The translations under genes were made by a program, and so were the position numbers. This document shows positions 28,314-37,551 of a stretch of DNA of 54,108 nucleotides, piece by piece; position 1 is the first letter of the stretch; each line of letters starts with the position of its first letter. This DNA is from Nitrosomonas sp. (GTDB lineage: Bacteria; Pseudomonadota; Gammaproteobacteria; Burkholderiales; Nitrosomonadaceae): the NCBI RefSeq assembly GCF_019752415.1, contig NZ_JAIEME010000063.1:1-54108 (forward strand), written 5' to 3'. Below the pieces are notes generated by a model, which worked only from the letters and a program-made list of their open reading frames with translations, had not been told where the DNA came from and did not search any database.

Positions 28314-29553
28314 AGCGTAACGCCTCCGCTGGATTCACTTTGGAAGCACGATAACTGGGATAAATCGTTGCCAGCAGACTGAGGACAAATGATGTCACAG
28401 CAACGGTGGTGATATCTGCCATCTGTGGATCGGTTGGAATGGTGCTGATGTAATAAATTTCTCGCGATAAGAACTGAACGTGGAACAAACTTTCAATAAA
28501 CGCCACCACCTCACCCACGTTGTAGGCTAACAACATACCGCCCGCGACCCCCAAAATTGTGCCAAAAACGCCAATAAACGTTCCCTGCACAATGAATATC
28601 TTCATGATGCTGCGCGGGCTTGCGCCAAGGGTACGTAATATCGCGATATCCGATTCTTTGTCGGTCACCGCCATTACCAATGTGGAAACAATATTGAACG
28701 CTGCCACCGCAATAATCAATGCGAGAATCAGCGATAACATGCGTTTCTCGATCTGGATTGCACGAAAATAATTGGCATGCTGTTTTGTCCAGTCACTGAT
28801 ATAGCTGTCGATCGTCAGCATCGCGGGTAATTCTTGAACAACTTGGGGTGCCAGAAACAAATCTTTCAGCTTAAGGCGCACACCGGAAACATCATCGTTA
28901 TCCATACGATAAAGTTTCTGCGCATCAAACATGTGAATCAGAACCAATCCGGAGTCATATTCAAAGTGCCCGGCTTCGAAAATACCGACCACGGTGAATT
29001 GCTTCAGCCGTGGCAAAATGCCCGCAGGCGTGACCTGCCCTTGCGGCGAAATTAAAACGATTTTATCACCGAGGAAAGTACCCATAGAGCGCGCCAATTC
29101 CATGCCGATGACAATACCAAATTCACCCGGCACCAGATTATCCAGCGTTCCGCTAGCCATCATTCTTCCAAAATCCGCCACCTTATCTTCCATTGTTGGC
29201 AGAATACCGCGCACAACAACCCCCTGAACAACTTGGTTGTGCGATAGCATGCCTTGCGCATTGACATAAGGTGCGGCAGCTTCTACGAATGGGTGCTTAG
29301 CTGCTTCTTCTGCGGTTTGCTGCCAGTGACTCAGATTGCCATGAATGCTGCCGATCTGAACATGCGAAGCGACGCCTAGAATCCGTGTGCGCACTTCTTT
29401 CTGGAAACCATTCATGACCGACATGACTGTAATGAGCGCAGTCATCCCCAGCGTAATGCCCATCAGAGAAATTAATGAAATGAATGAAATGAAATGATTG
29501 CGTTTTTTGGCGCGCGTATAACGCAAACCAATGAAAAGTTCATAAGGGGACAC
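28306..29553 (-). CDS. lolC: Lipoprotein-releasing system permease LolC/LolE
   Basis: A 415-residue permease with four membrane helices in the LolC/E arrangement: an N-terminal helix ([20 protein letters not shown]), a large periplasmic domain, and three C-terminal helices including [20 protein letters not shown] and the conserved [23 protein letters not shown] loop. Only one LolC/E gene is present before lolD, so the complex may be a homodimer as in many non-enteric bacteria, or the second permease lies elsewhere. Confidence 0.94.
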   Translation of the reverse strand: MSPYELFIGLRYTRAKKRNHFISFISLISLMGITLGMTALITVMSVMNGFQKEVRTRILGVASHVQIGSIHGNLSHWQQTAEEAAKHPFVEAAAPYVNAQGMLSHNQVVQGVVVRGILPTMEDKVADFGRMMASGTLDNLVPGEFGIVIGMELARSMGTFLGDKIVLISPQGQVTPAGILPRLKQFTVVGIFEAGHFEYDSGLVLIHMFDAQKLYRMDNDDVSGVRLKLKDLFLAPQVVQELPAMLTIDSYISDWTKQHANYFRAIQIEKRMLSLILALIIAVAAFNIVSTLVMAVTDKESDIAILRTLGASPRSIMKIFIVQGTFIGVFGTILGVAGGMLLAYNVGEVVAFIESLFHVQFLSREIYYISTIPTDPQMADITTVAVTSFVLSLLATIYPSYRASKVNPAEALRYE

Positions 29554-29662
29554 GAATTTAATAGACCCGTAATAAGTTCAACTGCGAAGTTTGCCACATT
29601 TAAGCACGGCATAACAAATAATCAAGAGATTGTAATCAGGAAATGTTACTGCAAGATTTCCA

Positions 29663-30396
29663 TTAGAGACCGCCGCGCGCCGCATTGACCATTTCAGTCA
29701 GCTTAGCTACATCCAGCACATGCAAATCGTGCCCCTGCCGCATAATAAGCTTACTTGTTACCAGCTTATTCAGTTCTCGCGATACGGCTTCACGATGCGT
29801 GCTGACCAGATTGGCGATTTCAGTCTGGGTTGGCGCCGGAGAGATGATTGCAGTATTCGCAGATGCCATGTGATTCCTTGCCAGACGCAGCAATTCCGAC
29901 TGAATACGATTACGCACAGCCAGTGTACTGTAATCATATACGCGTTCGGTCAAACGGCGAACTTGCCCGGTCAAGCGCTTCAGAATAACTTCGGCTATCT
30001 GGCGATTGGAATAAATCAGATTCTGAAAATCCAGCGCAGACATAGACGCCAACAGCACACTGGTTCGGGCAATCACCGTTGCCGAGCGGGGATAGCCGTC
30101 AATCGCTGTCAATTCACCAAACATCTCACCCGTGGGCAAATCACACAGATAACCTCTTGCCCCGACAAGCCATGATAAATGACACGAATTTTACCCTGGG
30201 CGATGAAAAAAGCGCTGTTAGTGTGATCATGATAGCGCACAATTTCATTACCGGTTTCATAGCGATGCCACTGACAAGAAGCCGCAACCATTTCTATAGC
30301 TTTGGGTGACAGGCCTTGAAACTCCTTGATAACAGACAACATGGCATTAGCACGCTCGGCCGGTATAGTTCGTGTGGTCATTCCGCTTTTATCCAA
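29663..30396 (-). CDS. CRP/FNR-family transcriptional regulator (one apparent frameshift)
   Basis: The N-terminal part (30396 down to about 30149) encodes a cyclic-nucleotide-binding-like beta roll (RYETGNEIVRYHDHTNSAFFI, GKIRVIYHGLSGQEVI). The C-terminal part (about 30150 to 29663) continues it (DLPTGEMFGELTAIDG, RSATVIARTSVLLASMSA), then the dimer helix and a Crp-type helix-turn-helix (TQTEIANLVSTHREAVSRELNKL). The frames join if one C is restored in the coding strand near 30149, giving GQEVILCDLPTGEMFGEL. No FNR-type N-terminal cysteine cluster is seen, so an oxygen sensor is unlikely. Target genes are unknown. Confidence 0.85.
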
Positions 30397-30671
30397 CGCT
30401 CAAAAAAGTTTCTTCCCCAACCAATCCGGTAATTTTAACCAAGATCACATTCCCCCAAAAGGGGTAATGATATATCAACTCGGAAGGATACTCTGTTTAG
30501 TAGGGATTGATTAGTAAAACCGCTTGTTCAGAAATTTCTTCGCAACAACAACATGGCTAGGTTCAGAATTTCAGTTAATGATCGTTTCTTATTGCTACAT
30601 CATTGACGTAGCAAATTTTATGTTTTAAGTTGAGGTTTGTTTACTATTAATAGCTTTTTGATGGAATGCAT

Positions 30672-31312
30672 ATGGAATCACTCTCTAAGCTCTTGATCGC
30701 TCTTGCATCGCTAGCATGGCCAGTCATTTTTGCTCTGATGTTATTCAAATTTTCTGACCCGCTAAAAAATTGATCGAATCAGCACACTCCAGAAAGTTTA
30801 AGATCAAAATAGCAGGGAATGAACTTACAATGGAAGAAGTGTCGGAACAGCAACGTCGAATTCTTGATGACATTCAGTCAAAACTGGCAGAGCTAGAAAA
30901 GCAACTGACCAAAAATGATGCTGCACGAGTAACCAAATCACTTACTCCAAGCACCAAACGGATTCTTTGGGTTGATGATCAGCCAAAGAATAATAGTTTT
31001 TTAGTCGCTTTGTTTGAGGACAGAGGGGTGAAAGTGGATGTCGAACTAAGTTCTAATGAAGGCATTGAGAAATTCAAATCACATTCATATGACATGATTA
31101 TTTCGGACATGGGACGTCCTGAGGGTGGAAAGGCGGGAATAGATCTTGCCTTGAAGATTCGATCCGTAGATCCCCAAGTCCCATTTTTTATATTCTGTGG
31201 CAATTGGGCGGCAAGAAATCTACATCAAGAATCTCTGCAAGCTGGAGTTAATGAAATAACGTCATCAGGAACTACGCTTCTTAGTCTTCTTCCGTTATCA
31301 AATGGAAACTAG
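30672..31312 (+). CDS. Membrane-anchored receiver-domain protein (one apparent frameshift)
   Basis: A short ORF from ATG 30672 encodes one membrane helix (LLIALASLAWPVIFALMLF) and stops after SDPLKN. The next frame (30770-31312) continues with KIKIAGNELTMEEVSEQQRRI, a coiled coil and a response-regulator receiver (KRILWVDDQPKNNSFLVALF; acceptor Asp in MIISDMGRPEGG). Adding one A to the A6 run at 30764-30769 joins them as DPLKKLIESAHSRKF, so this is one gene with a frameshift. The C-terminal end of the receiver is degenerate (no clear KP motif). A hairpin follows the stop. Function unknown. Confidence 0.75.
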
Positions 31313-31316
31313 TATT

Positions 31317-31346
31317 TCAGCCCAGTTATTACTTCTGGCTGATTTT
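31317..31346 (+). terminator. Hairpin terminator between convergent genes
   Basis: TCAGCCCAG (31317-31325) pairs with CTGGCTGA (31335-31342) with one bulge, loop of 9, then TTTT. It lies 5 bases after the stop of the receiver gene and overlaps the last codons of the convergent rlpA gene. Confidence 0.6.
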
Positions 31347-31832
31347 ATCGCCAAGATATTCAATTCTGACTTTAGCCACGCCGTGCAGGCCAATTTTTTT
31401 TGCAGCACCGTGTGATAAATCGATGACTCGGCCTTTTTTGAAAGGTCCGCGATCATTGACGAGGACATCGACATGGCGGCCGTTGTGCAGGTTAGTGACT
31501 CTGACTTTGGAAGGCAACGGAAGCGTTTTATGGGCGGCGGTTAAACCGTGAGGATCGAAACGCGTACCCATGGCAGTGCGATTGCCTGATTCTGAGCCAT
31601 ACCAGGATGCATGACCGACTTCCCGGTATCCGGCAGCTGATCGCATCGGATAATAGGTTATCCCTTGTACTTTATAAGGCTTGTTGTAAGGAGCGGTAAG
31701 TTTAGGCGCTTGATCACCGCGTATTTCTGTCGATCGCTGCGAAGTGCCGGAAAACATGGAAGCGCAACCGCTTATCAAACCGGCAGTCAGCAACATGACG
31801 CCAATGTGCTTGCGATAGACTGATCGTTGCAT
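31329..31832 (-). CDS. rlpA: Septal ring lytic transglycosylase RlpA-like lipoprotein
   Basis: A 167-residue lipoprotein (lipobox LISGCAS near residue 23) with a double-psi beta-barrel RlpA domain: VGHASWYGSESGNRTAMGTRF, DPHGLTAAHKTLPLPSKVRV and VLVNDRGPFKKGRVIDLSHGA. The catalytic Asp of the RlpA family is the one in VNDRGPF. No SPOR domain follows, so the protein is a short form. It acts on peptidoglycan in the periplasm or at the outer membrane. Confidence 0.92.
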   Translation of the reverse strand: MQRSVYRKHIGVMLLTAGLISGCASMFSGTSQRSTEIRGDQAPKLTAPYNKPYKVQGITYYPMRSAAGYREVGHASWYGSESGNRTAMGTRFDPHGLTAAHKTLPLPSKVRVTNLHNGRHVDVLVNDRGPFKKGRVIDLSHGAAKKIGLHGVAKVRIEYLGDKISQK

Positions 31833-32036
31833 AGCATCTTTAATACAAAATTTTATATACGCAGGTCATTATAACTACATCCTGTTGAAAATATCCATCG
31901 GACGGGTCTTTGTCTTCTATCAGAATCTTGAATCTATTCCAATCAATCGTATTATCATGTTGGATTGAGATCGTCTACAGCAAACGATGTTTAAGGAAAA
32001 TACAGCAATCAACCATTGACACTGAAGGACAGAAAT

Positions 32037-33008
32037 ATGACAAATAAGATTAATGACGCCATAGCGTGCGAGAATCCCTATGGAATGCTACGTGAGCCGA
32101 CTTTTTCGGGTATTCTTTCTTTCATGCGGCGTAATTACAGCAAAGATCTTACCGGTGCCGAACTGGTGATCAGCGGCATCCCTTTCGATTTGGCTGTAAC
32201 CAACCGTCCGGGCACACGTTTCGGTCCGCAGGCAATCCGACTTGCGTCGGCAGAAGTCGCTTCGCTAAAACCTTATCCGTGGGGTTTTGATCCATTCGAG
32301 AATCTATCTGTGACTGATTTTGGCGACTGCTATCTCGACGTGCACAACCCGATGACAATTCATGAAACGATTGCCGATCATGCCCGTCATATTTTGGCAT
32401 CCGGTGCCCGCATGCTGACTCTCGGCGGCGACCACTATATTACATATCCGTTGTTAAAAGCACATGCCGAGAAGTTTGGAGAACCGCTCGCGCTGATCCA
32501 TTTTGATGCGCATAGTGATACCTGGCCAGACGATTCGCCCAATTCGCTGAATCATGGCTCAATGTTCTATAAGGCGATGAAAGATGGATTGATTGATCCC
32601 AAACATTCTGTGCAGATCGGCATTCGCACCTGGAACGATGATTTCATGGGCATCCACATCCTGGATGCGACCTGGGTGCACCGGCACGGCACGGATGCAG
32701 TAATTACAGAAGTTGAACGTATTGTCGGTGACCGTCCAGCTTATTTCACGTTTGATATTGATTGTTTGGATCCAGCGTTTGCACCCGGCACTGGCACACC
32801 GGTTTGTGGCGGGCTGTCTACTGCGCAGGCATTAGCGATCATTCGTGGCTTTACCGGAATCAATCTGATCGGCATGGATATTGTTGAAGTTGCTCCTGCC
32901 TACGATCACAGCCAGATCACGGCACTGGCTGCCGCGCATATCGCCTGCGATCTGATCTGCCTTTATGCAAAACGTAAACTTAACGGCTTCGATCTGCCTG
33001 GTCACTGA
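32037..33008 (+). CDS. speB: Agmatinase / ureohydrolase family enzyme
   Basis: Ureohydrolase of about 323 residues. Manganese-binding motifs are intact: GGDHYITYP, HFDAHSDTW and FDIDCLDPAFAPGTGTP. The family splits agmatine to putrescine and urea; related guanidino substrates are possible. Upstream in-frame start codons exist, but ATG 32037 follows AAGG (32025-32028) at good distance. Its end overlaps the end of the convergent HlyD gene by 29 bases. Confidence 0.9.
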   Translation: MTNKINDAIACENPYGMLREPTFSGILSFMRRNYSKDLTGAELVISGIPFDLAVTNRPGTRFGPQAIRLASAEVASLKPYPWGFDPFENLSVTDFGDCYLDVHNPMTIHETIADHARHILASGARMLTLGGDHYITYPLLKAHAEKFGEPLALIHFDAHSDTWPDDSPNSLNHGSMFYKAMKDGLIDPKHSVQIGIRTWNDDFMGIHILDATWVHRHGTDAVITEVERIVGDRPAYFTFDIDCLDPAFAPGTGTPVCGGLSTAQALAIIRGFTGINLIGMDIVEVAPAYDHSQITALAAAHIACDLICLYAKRKLNGFDLPGH

Positions 33009-34056
33009 AAAAAGGAAAACGAATGTCAATCGGTGTTCCATTAATTAATTGTGTTTCTACCGGATTGATAAACTCCATGTGAACCAATATGGCGGACCGA
33101 GGATATTCTAGTAAATTAATGCCGTCTGGCGGTGATTTTTGTGTTACGCCTGGAATAGAGGAAATTCGTGCTTTGGCAGTCTCCCCGTTGGGAAGAGTCA
33201 CCGTAACGATCTGATCAACCACCACATAATCCTGATATTTCGGTGGAATAAACGCGCTGATATGTGCTTTTTCAGGAAAGATGATGTCTAAAAATGGTTG
33301 GCCTTTCCCTAGATATTCTCCGGGCTGCACAAATAGCTCTGTGATTAATCCATCTGCGGGAGATTTAATAAGCAACTGTTTCTTCTGATCTTTAACTTGC
33401 TCCAGCTCTAAACTTAATTGACTAATCCTACTCGCCATTTGAAGCGTATCGGTAGGGAATCCTTGGTCTCGTCGTTGTGATCGTTCATTCAGCACCAAAT
33501 TCTCAAGCGCACCATGATATTGGTTACGCGCTGTTGCAACCTCAGCTTGAGTGGCTGCACCCTGCTTGAATAATGATTCATATTGATGCAAACGATTGTG
33601 ATAGAATTTTTCCTGCTCCTGGGCAAACTTCAACAGGGACATAGACCGCGATGTCGTATTGCCTGACTGGCGTTGTAGCTTATTTTTTTCCTCATTCAGA
33701 AAATCAATTTCAGTGGTTAACCGCTGAAAACTATCTTCCAGTGGCAAATTCTCCAATATAGCCAGCGCTTCACCCTCTGCCACATTATGCAGTGACTTGA
33801 CAAATACCTGCTTTACATAGCCATCAACTGATGCACGCACGATAATATTCGGTACCGTAATACGCCCGTCCGCTTTGACAATTAGCATTTCTTGCAATAC
33901 CAATCCAATCAGATACAGCAAGGGAAGGCTGGAAACGATTAATATCAGGTACCAACGCCATGGTCTTATGGGACGTTTTGCCTCTCCATACTGAATACGT
34001 ATGCCTCGATCATCATTCGGTATTCTGTGCTCTGGTTGACTAAAGCGGATTTTCAT
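32980..34056 (-). CDS. HlyD-type periplasmic adaptor of a predicted polysaccharide exporter
   Basis: A 358-residue membrane-fusion protein: one membrane helix (WYLILIVSSLPLLYLIGLVL), a lipoyl half-motif (IIVRASVDGYVKQVFVKSLH), a long coiled-coil hairpin (about residues 110-210), a second lipoyl half (LIKSPADGLITELFVQPGEY) and a beta-barrel domain. It bridges inner and outer membranes. Its start overlaps the TolC-like gene by 17 bases, the last of three overlapping or near-overlapping genes. Within this operon the cargo is probably the product of the glycosyltransferase, not a protein; that is inference from context. Confidence 0.88.
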   Translation of the reverse strand: MKIRFSQPEHRIPNDDRGIRIQYGEAKRPIRPWRWYLILIVSSLPLLYLIGLVLQEMLIVKADGRITVPNIIVRASVDGYVKQVFVKSLHNVAEGEALAILENLPLEDSFQRLTTEIDFLNEEKNKLQRQSGNTTSRSMSLLKFAQEQEKFYHNRLHQYESLFKQGAATQAEVATARNQYHGALENLVLNERSQRRDQGFPTDTLQMASRISQLSLELEQVKDQKKQLLIKSPADGLITELFVQPGEYLGKGQPFLDIIFPEKAHISAFIPPKYQDYVVVDQIVTVTLPNGETAKARISSIPGVTQKSPPDGINLLEYPRSAILVHMEFINPVETQLINGTPIDIRFPFFSDQADRSR

Positions 34057-36223
34057 GAATATATGTTTCCCAATCTTTCAATGATTGAATGACCAGTCCA
34101 TTAAAATTTGAAGCGCGCAAATGAGTATAAAGCTTTTGCATTGTGTCCCTAAAAAATGCTTGCGGCTTGTGTGCATAGCTGTTTTCTACACCTAATTCAG
34201 GCTCCAGACTCTGAGCAAGGCTAAACATGAGCCCTGGATACTGTTTCATTGCGGATTTCATTGTCGCTGCAATACTATTTAGATTCATAGAGTAATACAT
34301 TACAGTAATTTCTTTTACCCCTATCTCTTTAAATTGGCAGGGTATGCATAAGTTAAAGGATGTTTCTTTCGCCAGATAGCGGGGATGAATACTAATTGCA
34401 ACCGGCCAAGGAGAAAGACGGGTAGCTTGACGAATTGTTTCTATAAATTCCTCCAGCATATTTTCCCCGGCCAACTCTCCATCAAGCTGGTCGGGTTCAA
34501 TATCAAGATGTAATCCATCAAAACTAATAGACTTTAATCGCTTGATAATTTCCAGTAACCGCACACGCTCTTTCGGAAGAATCCACCCCGGATCACCCAA
34601 TAATAATTCAACTTTTATGCCATGATGTTTTGCTTCTTGCAAGAATTTATTTAATATGGTTGGATGAGGAGCAATTGATGCAATTTGCTTCTCATTTAAA
34701 GAAAGCAGTAGGCGGTTTATTCCCATTGATTGACTTTTTTCCCAAAATCCAGATTGGCCAACAATATCGTCATAGTTCCAGGCATAGACTGAGAAATTCA
34801 CCGATGTTGAATTCGATCGGCTTACTAGCAATTGATCGTTCGAATTGGCCAATTTTATTGGCTTCATTTCTTTTGCATTACGCTTTTCAAAAAACTGATC
34901 AGCCTTCCTCAGTGGTTCAAGCATTCCAACCAGATCCGTTTCTGAACGAGCGATTTCACTCGTGCTGCCAGGTGAGGAAACAAACTGACGCAGACGAACA
35001 TGCAGTTTCCACTGCTCAGCCTCCGCTTCCACGTATTCAATGGCAGTCCGGTAATACGTATTAATAGCTTGAATATATTTTTCAAGCACATCTCCATCCA
35101 ATGATTGCAAGCGTAAATACCGCTCACGCACAGATTCCCGGGTTGCATCAAGCCGAGTTTGCTGAAATTTAATTTGTTGCATGAGCTGTTGATAACGGCC
35201 TAGCATCGAACGAAATTCCAGATCTAATTCCTGATCCCGCCGCGTATACTCGGTTTGAAAGCTAATAATTTGACTGTTTAAACGCGATTGTTCATTTTTT
35301 CGATAGCTAACGATTTCGAGCGGCATCCTGAAATTGAACCCCACAGCCCCTCCATATCCCCATTGCATTGACTCAGGGGAAGGATGTGGTATCGCAGGTC
35401 CGCCAAATGCAACGACTGATAAATCGGAATCAATCCCTTGCCAGTTTTGTGTTTCCCTGACCTTGCGTAAATTATCTATTTGAGCTTGTAGAATCTCCAG
35501 ATCAAGTTGTTTGATATCATAAGTTAAGTTACCTGTTATCTCGTTTAGCCCGGGTTTAATTGCTTCAAAAGGCGTGACGGAGGTATTCGTTAAATGCGCT
35601 AATCGCATTAAAGCTTGTTCTTTGTTGTTTATAAACTCTAATCGCATCCGTTCTGCTTGCTCAAAAACAGATAAAAACTCGAAATAATCTGACATGAGCA
35701 ACAATCCCGTTTCATGTCTTTGGCGCAATGTTTTTTCGATGCCTGCATTTCGCAGATGGGTGTAGGCATGATTTAGCGCCAGCATTTTCTCAGCGCTCCA
35801 ATAAGCTGCATAATTCTCTTCTATAAATAGTGCAGCTAATTTTTTGCTCCATTCATGACGGATATTTTCAATTCTGACTTGGGCTTCCGCATCACCAATC
35901 GCACGATCTTGTCTTTCTGCACTACCCAATAGGGGGTAACGCAAACCAATTCGGGCCAGGGGGTCAAAGAAGTTACCGAAAGGCTCTCTTGCAAATGGAC
36001 TTTTTTGGTAACCTCCTGATACACCGCCAAATACCTCCCAACCCTTCTGTGCTTCATTAGCCCGCAAATGAAATTGCTGTGCTTCAAGATCTGCTTGTGT
36101 CTTCAGAACGGAAGCCGCTTGATCCAAATGCAAATAAAAATCCGCAAGTGTTCTGACTTCAGCACCAGCACTGATCGGTAGTAAAATGAACAATATCTGT
36201 AACAGGTACCAATGAATCTTCAT
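34040..36223 (-). CDS. TolC-like outer-membrane channel fused to a GH18-like TIM-barrel domain
   Basis: A 727-residue two-part protein. After a signal peptide (LLQILFILLPISAGA) residues about 25-430 read as an outer-membrane efflux protein of the TolC family, with long heptad-like helices (for example RLQSLDGDVLEKYIQAINTY). Residues about 470-727 form a glycoside-hydrolase-like barrel: NFSVYAWNYDD strand, SFDGLHLDIEPDQ with the GH18-type DxE (Asp 574, Glu 576) and ITVMYYSMN matching the GH18 MxYD/S strand. The gene overlaps its neighbours on both sides. The second domain would lie in the periplasm and could trim or guide a glycan; catalysis is not proven. I know of no characterised protein with this domain pair. 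Confidence 0.8.
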   Translation of the reverse strand: MKIHWYLLQILFILLPISAGAEVRTLADFYLHLDQAASVLKTQADLEAQQFHLRANEAQKGWEVFGGVSGGYQKSPFAREPFGNFFDPLARIGLRYPLLGSAERQDRAIGDAEAQVRIENIRHEWSKKLAALFIEENYAAYWSAEKMLALNHAYTHLRNAGIEKTLRQRHETGLLLMSDYFEFLSVFEQAERMRLEFINNKEQALMRLAHLTNTSVTPFEAIKPGLNEITGNLTYDIKQLDLEILQAQIDNLRKVRETQNWQGIDSDLSVVAFGGPAIPHPSPESMQWGYGGAVGFNFRMPLEIVSYRKNEQSRLNSQIISFQTEYTRRDQELDLEFRSMLGRYQQLMQQIKFQQTRLDATRESVRERYLRLQSLDGDVLEKYIQAINTYYRTAIEYVEAEAEQWKLHVRLRQFVSSPGSTSEIARSETDLVGMLEPLRKADQFFEKRNAKEMKPIKLANSNDQLLVSRSNSTSVNFSVYAWNYDDIVGQSGFWEKSQSMGINRLLLSLNEKQIASIAPHPTILNKFLQEAKHHGIKVELLLGDPGWILPKERVRLLEIIKRLKSISFDGLHLDIEPDQLDGELAGENMLEEFIETIRQATRLSPWPVAISIHPRYLAKETSFNLCIPCQFKEIGVKEITVMYYSMNLNSIAATMKSAMKQYPGLMFSLAQSLEPELGVENSYAHKPQAFFRDTMQKLYTHLRASNFNGLVIQSLKDWETYIHENPL

Positions 36224-37548
36224 TGTTTACCCTTTTTCAGAACCCACCAGGGCGCCATGGCAGAATCTAAGTGACCTTTGTTGAGCATTTGATTGAGAAG
36301 AGCAACCGCACTCCAGAGACGCGCTATGAACAAAAATAATGGATAAATTGGCAATACCAAAAAAGCGCCACAGTCTTCCCATTTCCTGTCCGAAAGGACC
36401 GATAGATATAAAACAAATTGAACCAGTATCAGACAAAAATAGAAAAGATAGACTAATACCATGCTGGCTAAAAAGAATGGTAAAGGTTGAGTAATCGCCA
36501 TATAGATCGTGTAGAACACAATGGTAAAAGGCATAACGATCTGAAACAAGATGCCGTACCAAAGGATAAATAGGAAATTACCCCAACCCATGATGGATGG
36601 AGAAATCCCGTGCTTATGTTTATGCGCGTAGATATACCAGAGATCTCCATCCCATCTGAGTCGTTGTCTCAGAAAATCACTGAATTTTTCAGGCGCATCA
36701 GTATGCGATACGGCACCGGGCTCATATTCAAACCGAAGTTTTGGATAGCGTCCTTGATATTGCTTGATACGCAGCGTTAAATCGAGATCTTCAGCAGTAC
36801 CTGTATTCCATCCCCCAATTTTTTGGAGAAGAGATTTTCTGAAGATACCAAAAGCACCGGGTATGTTGTTAATCGCGTTCATATTCGTCAAACCCAGCTT
36901 GCCGACTTGCATACTTAACATATACTCTAAGCTTTGCAGCCGGGTTACTAAAGATTTCTTGGCATTACGCACACGCATGGGTCCCGTAACCGCAACGACA
37001 TTATCATCCTGAAAATGCAAAGCAGACCGGTAAACCATTTGATTATCGAATGAGGTATCGCCATCCAATGCCAGAAACACTTCACCACTCGCACGACTCA
37101 ATCCTGCGTTAAGAGAGGAAACTCGACCACCCCGTTGAATCTTTGGAATAATAATTAATGACCGTCTGGGATAGGATAAAATCCGCGGGATGAGATCTTT
37201 CAAAGCTTGATAGGTCGCTTGATTTTTTTGGACCCCGTCAACCATCGCAATGATTTCAATGTGACCTGAATAAGTCTGTTCCAATAGCGAGATGACCGTA
37301 TTTTGTACGGCCTTTCCTTCCGCATAACAAGTAATGGCACAAGTAACGCGAGGGGTAGCGGGTGAAATAAAAGGTATCTCATAAGTATCTTTCGTAAGAT
37401 AACGAAAAACCCCAAACCAGGTCATAAAATATAATGGTAATTCAAGGAATAACACAAACGGAACAAATATGAGCAAATAGGAAACTGTACCTTGGTCTTG
37501 TAGCAGAGAGACCAGCAGAATCTGTCCGGTTTGTGTCAAAGTTTGCAT
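36220..37548 (-). CDS. Processive family 2 glycosyltransferase (polysaccharide synthase)
   Basis: A 442-residue inner-membrane synthase. Two N-terminal hydrophobic stretches, a GT2 domain with the processive-synthase signature (IIAMVDG, ALDGDTS as DxD, AEDLDLTLR as the TED motif, and RQRLRWDGD as Q(Q/R)xRW), then four to five C-terminal membrane helices. This layout matches cellulose, hyaluronan and PNAG synthases. No PilZ domain is fused. Which sugar it polymerises cannot be read from the sequence. It overlaps the TolC/GH gene by 4 bases and follows the TackOD1/GGDEF gene by 3 bases. Confidence 0.92.
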   Translation of the reverse strand: MQTLTQTGQILLVSLLQDQGTVSYLLIFVPFVLFLELPLYFMTWFGVFRYLTKDTYEIPFISPATPRVTCAITCYAEGKAVQNTVISLLEQTYSGHIEIIAMVDGVQKNQATYQALKDLIPRILSYPRRSLIIIPKIQRGGRVSSLNAGLSRASGEVFLALDGDTSFDNQMVYRSALHFQDDNVVAVTGPMRVRNAKKSLVTRLQSLEYMLSMQVGKLGLTNMNAINNIPGAFGIFRKSLLQKIGGWNTGTAEDLDLTLRIKQYQGRYPKLRFEYEPGAVSHTDAPEKFSDFLRQRLRWDGDLWYIYAHKHKHGISPSIMGWGNFLFILWYGILFQIVMPFTIVFYTIYMAITQPLPFFLASMVLVYLFYFCLILVQFVLYLSVLSDRKWEDCGAFLVLPIYPLFLFIARLWSAVALLNQMLNKGHLDSAMAPWWVLKKGKQ

Positions 37549-37551
37549 GAC

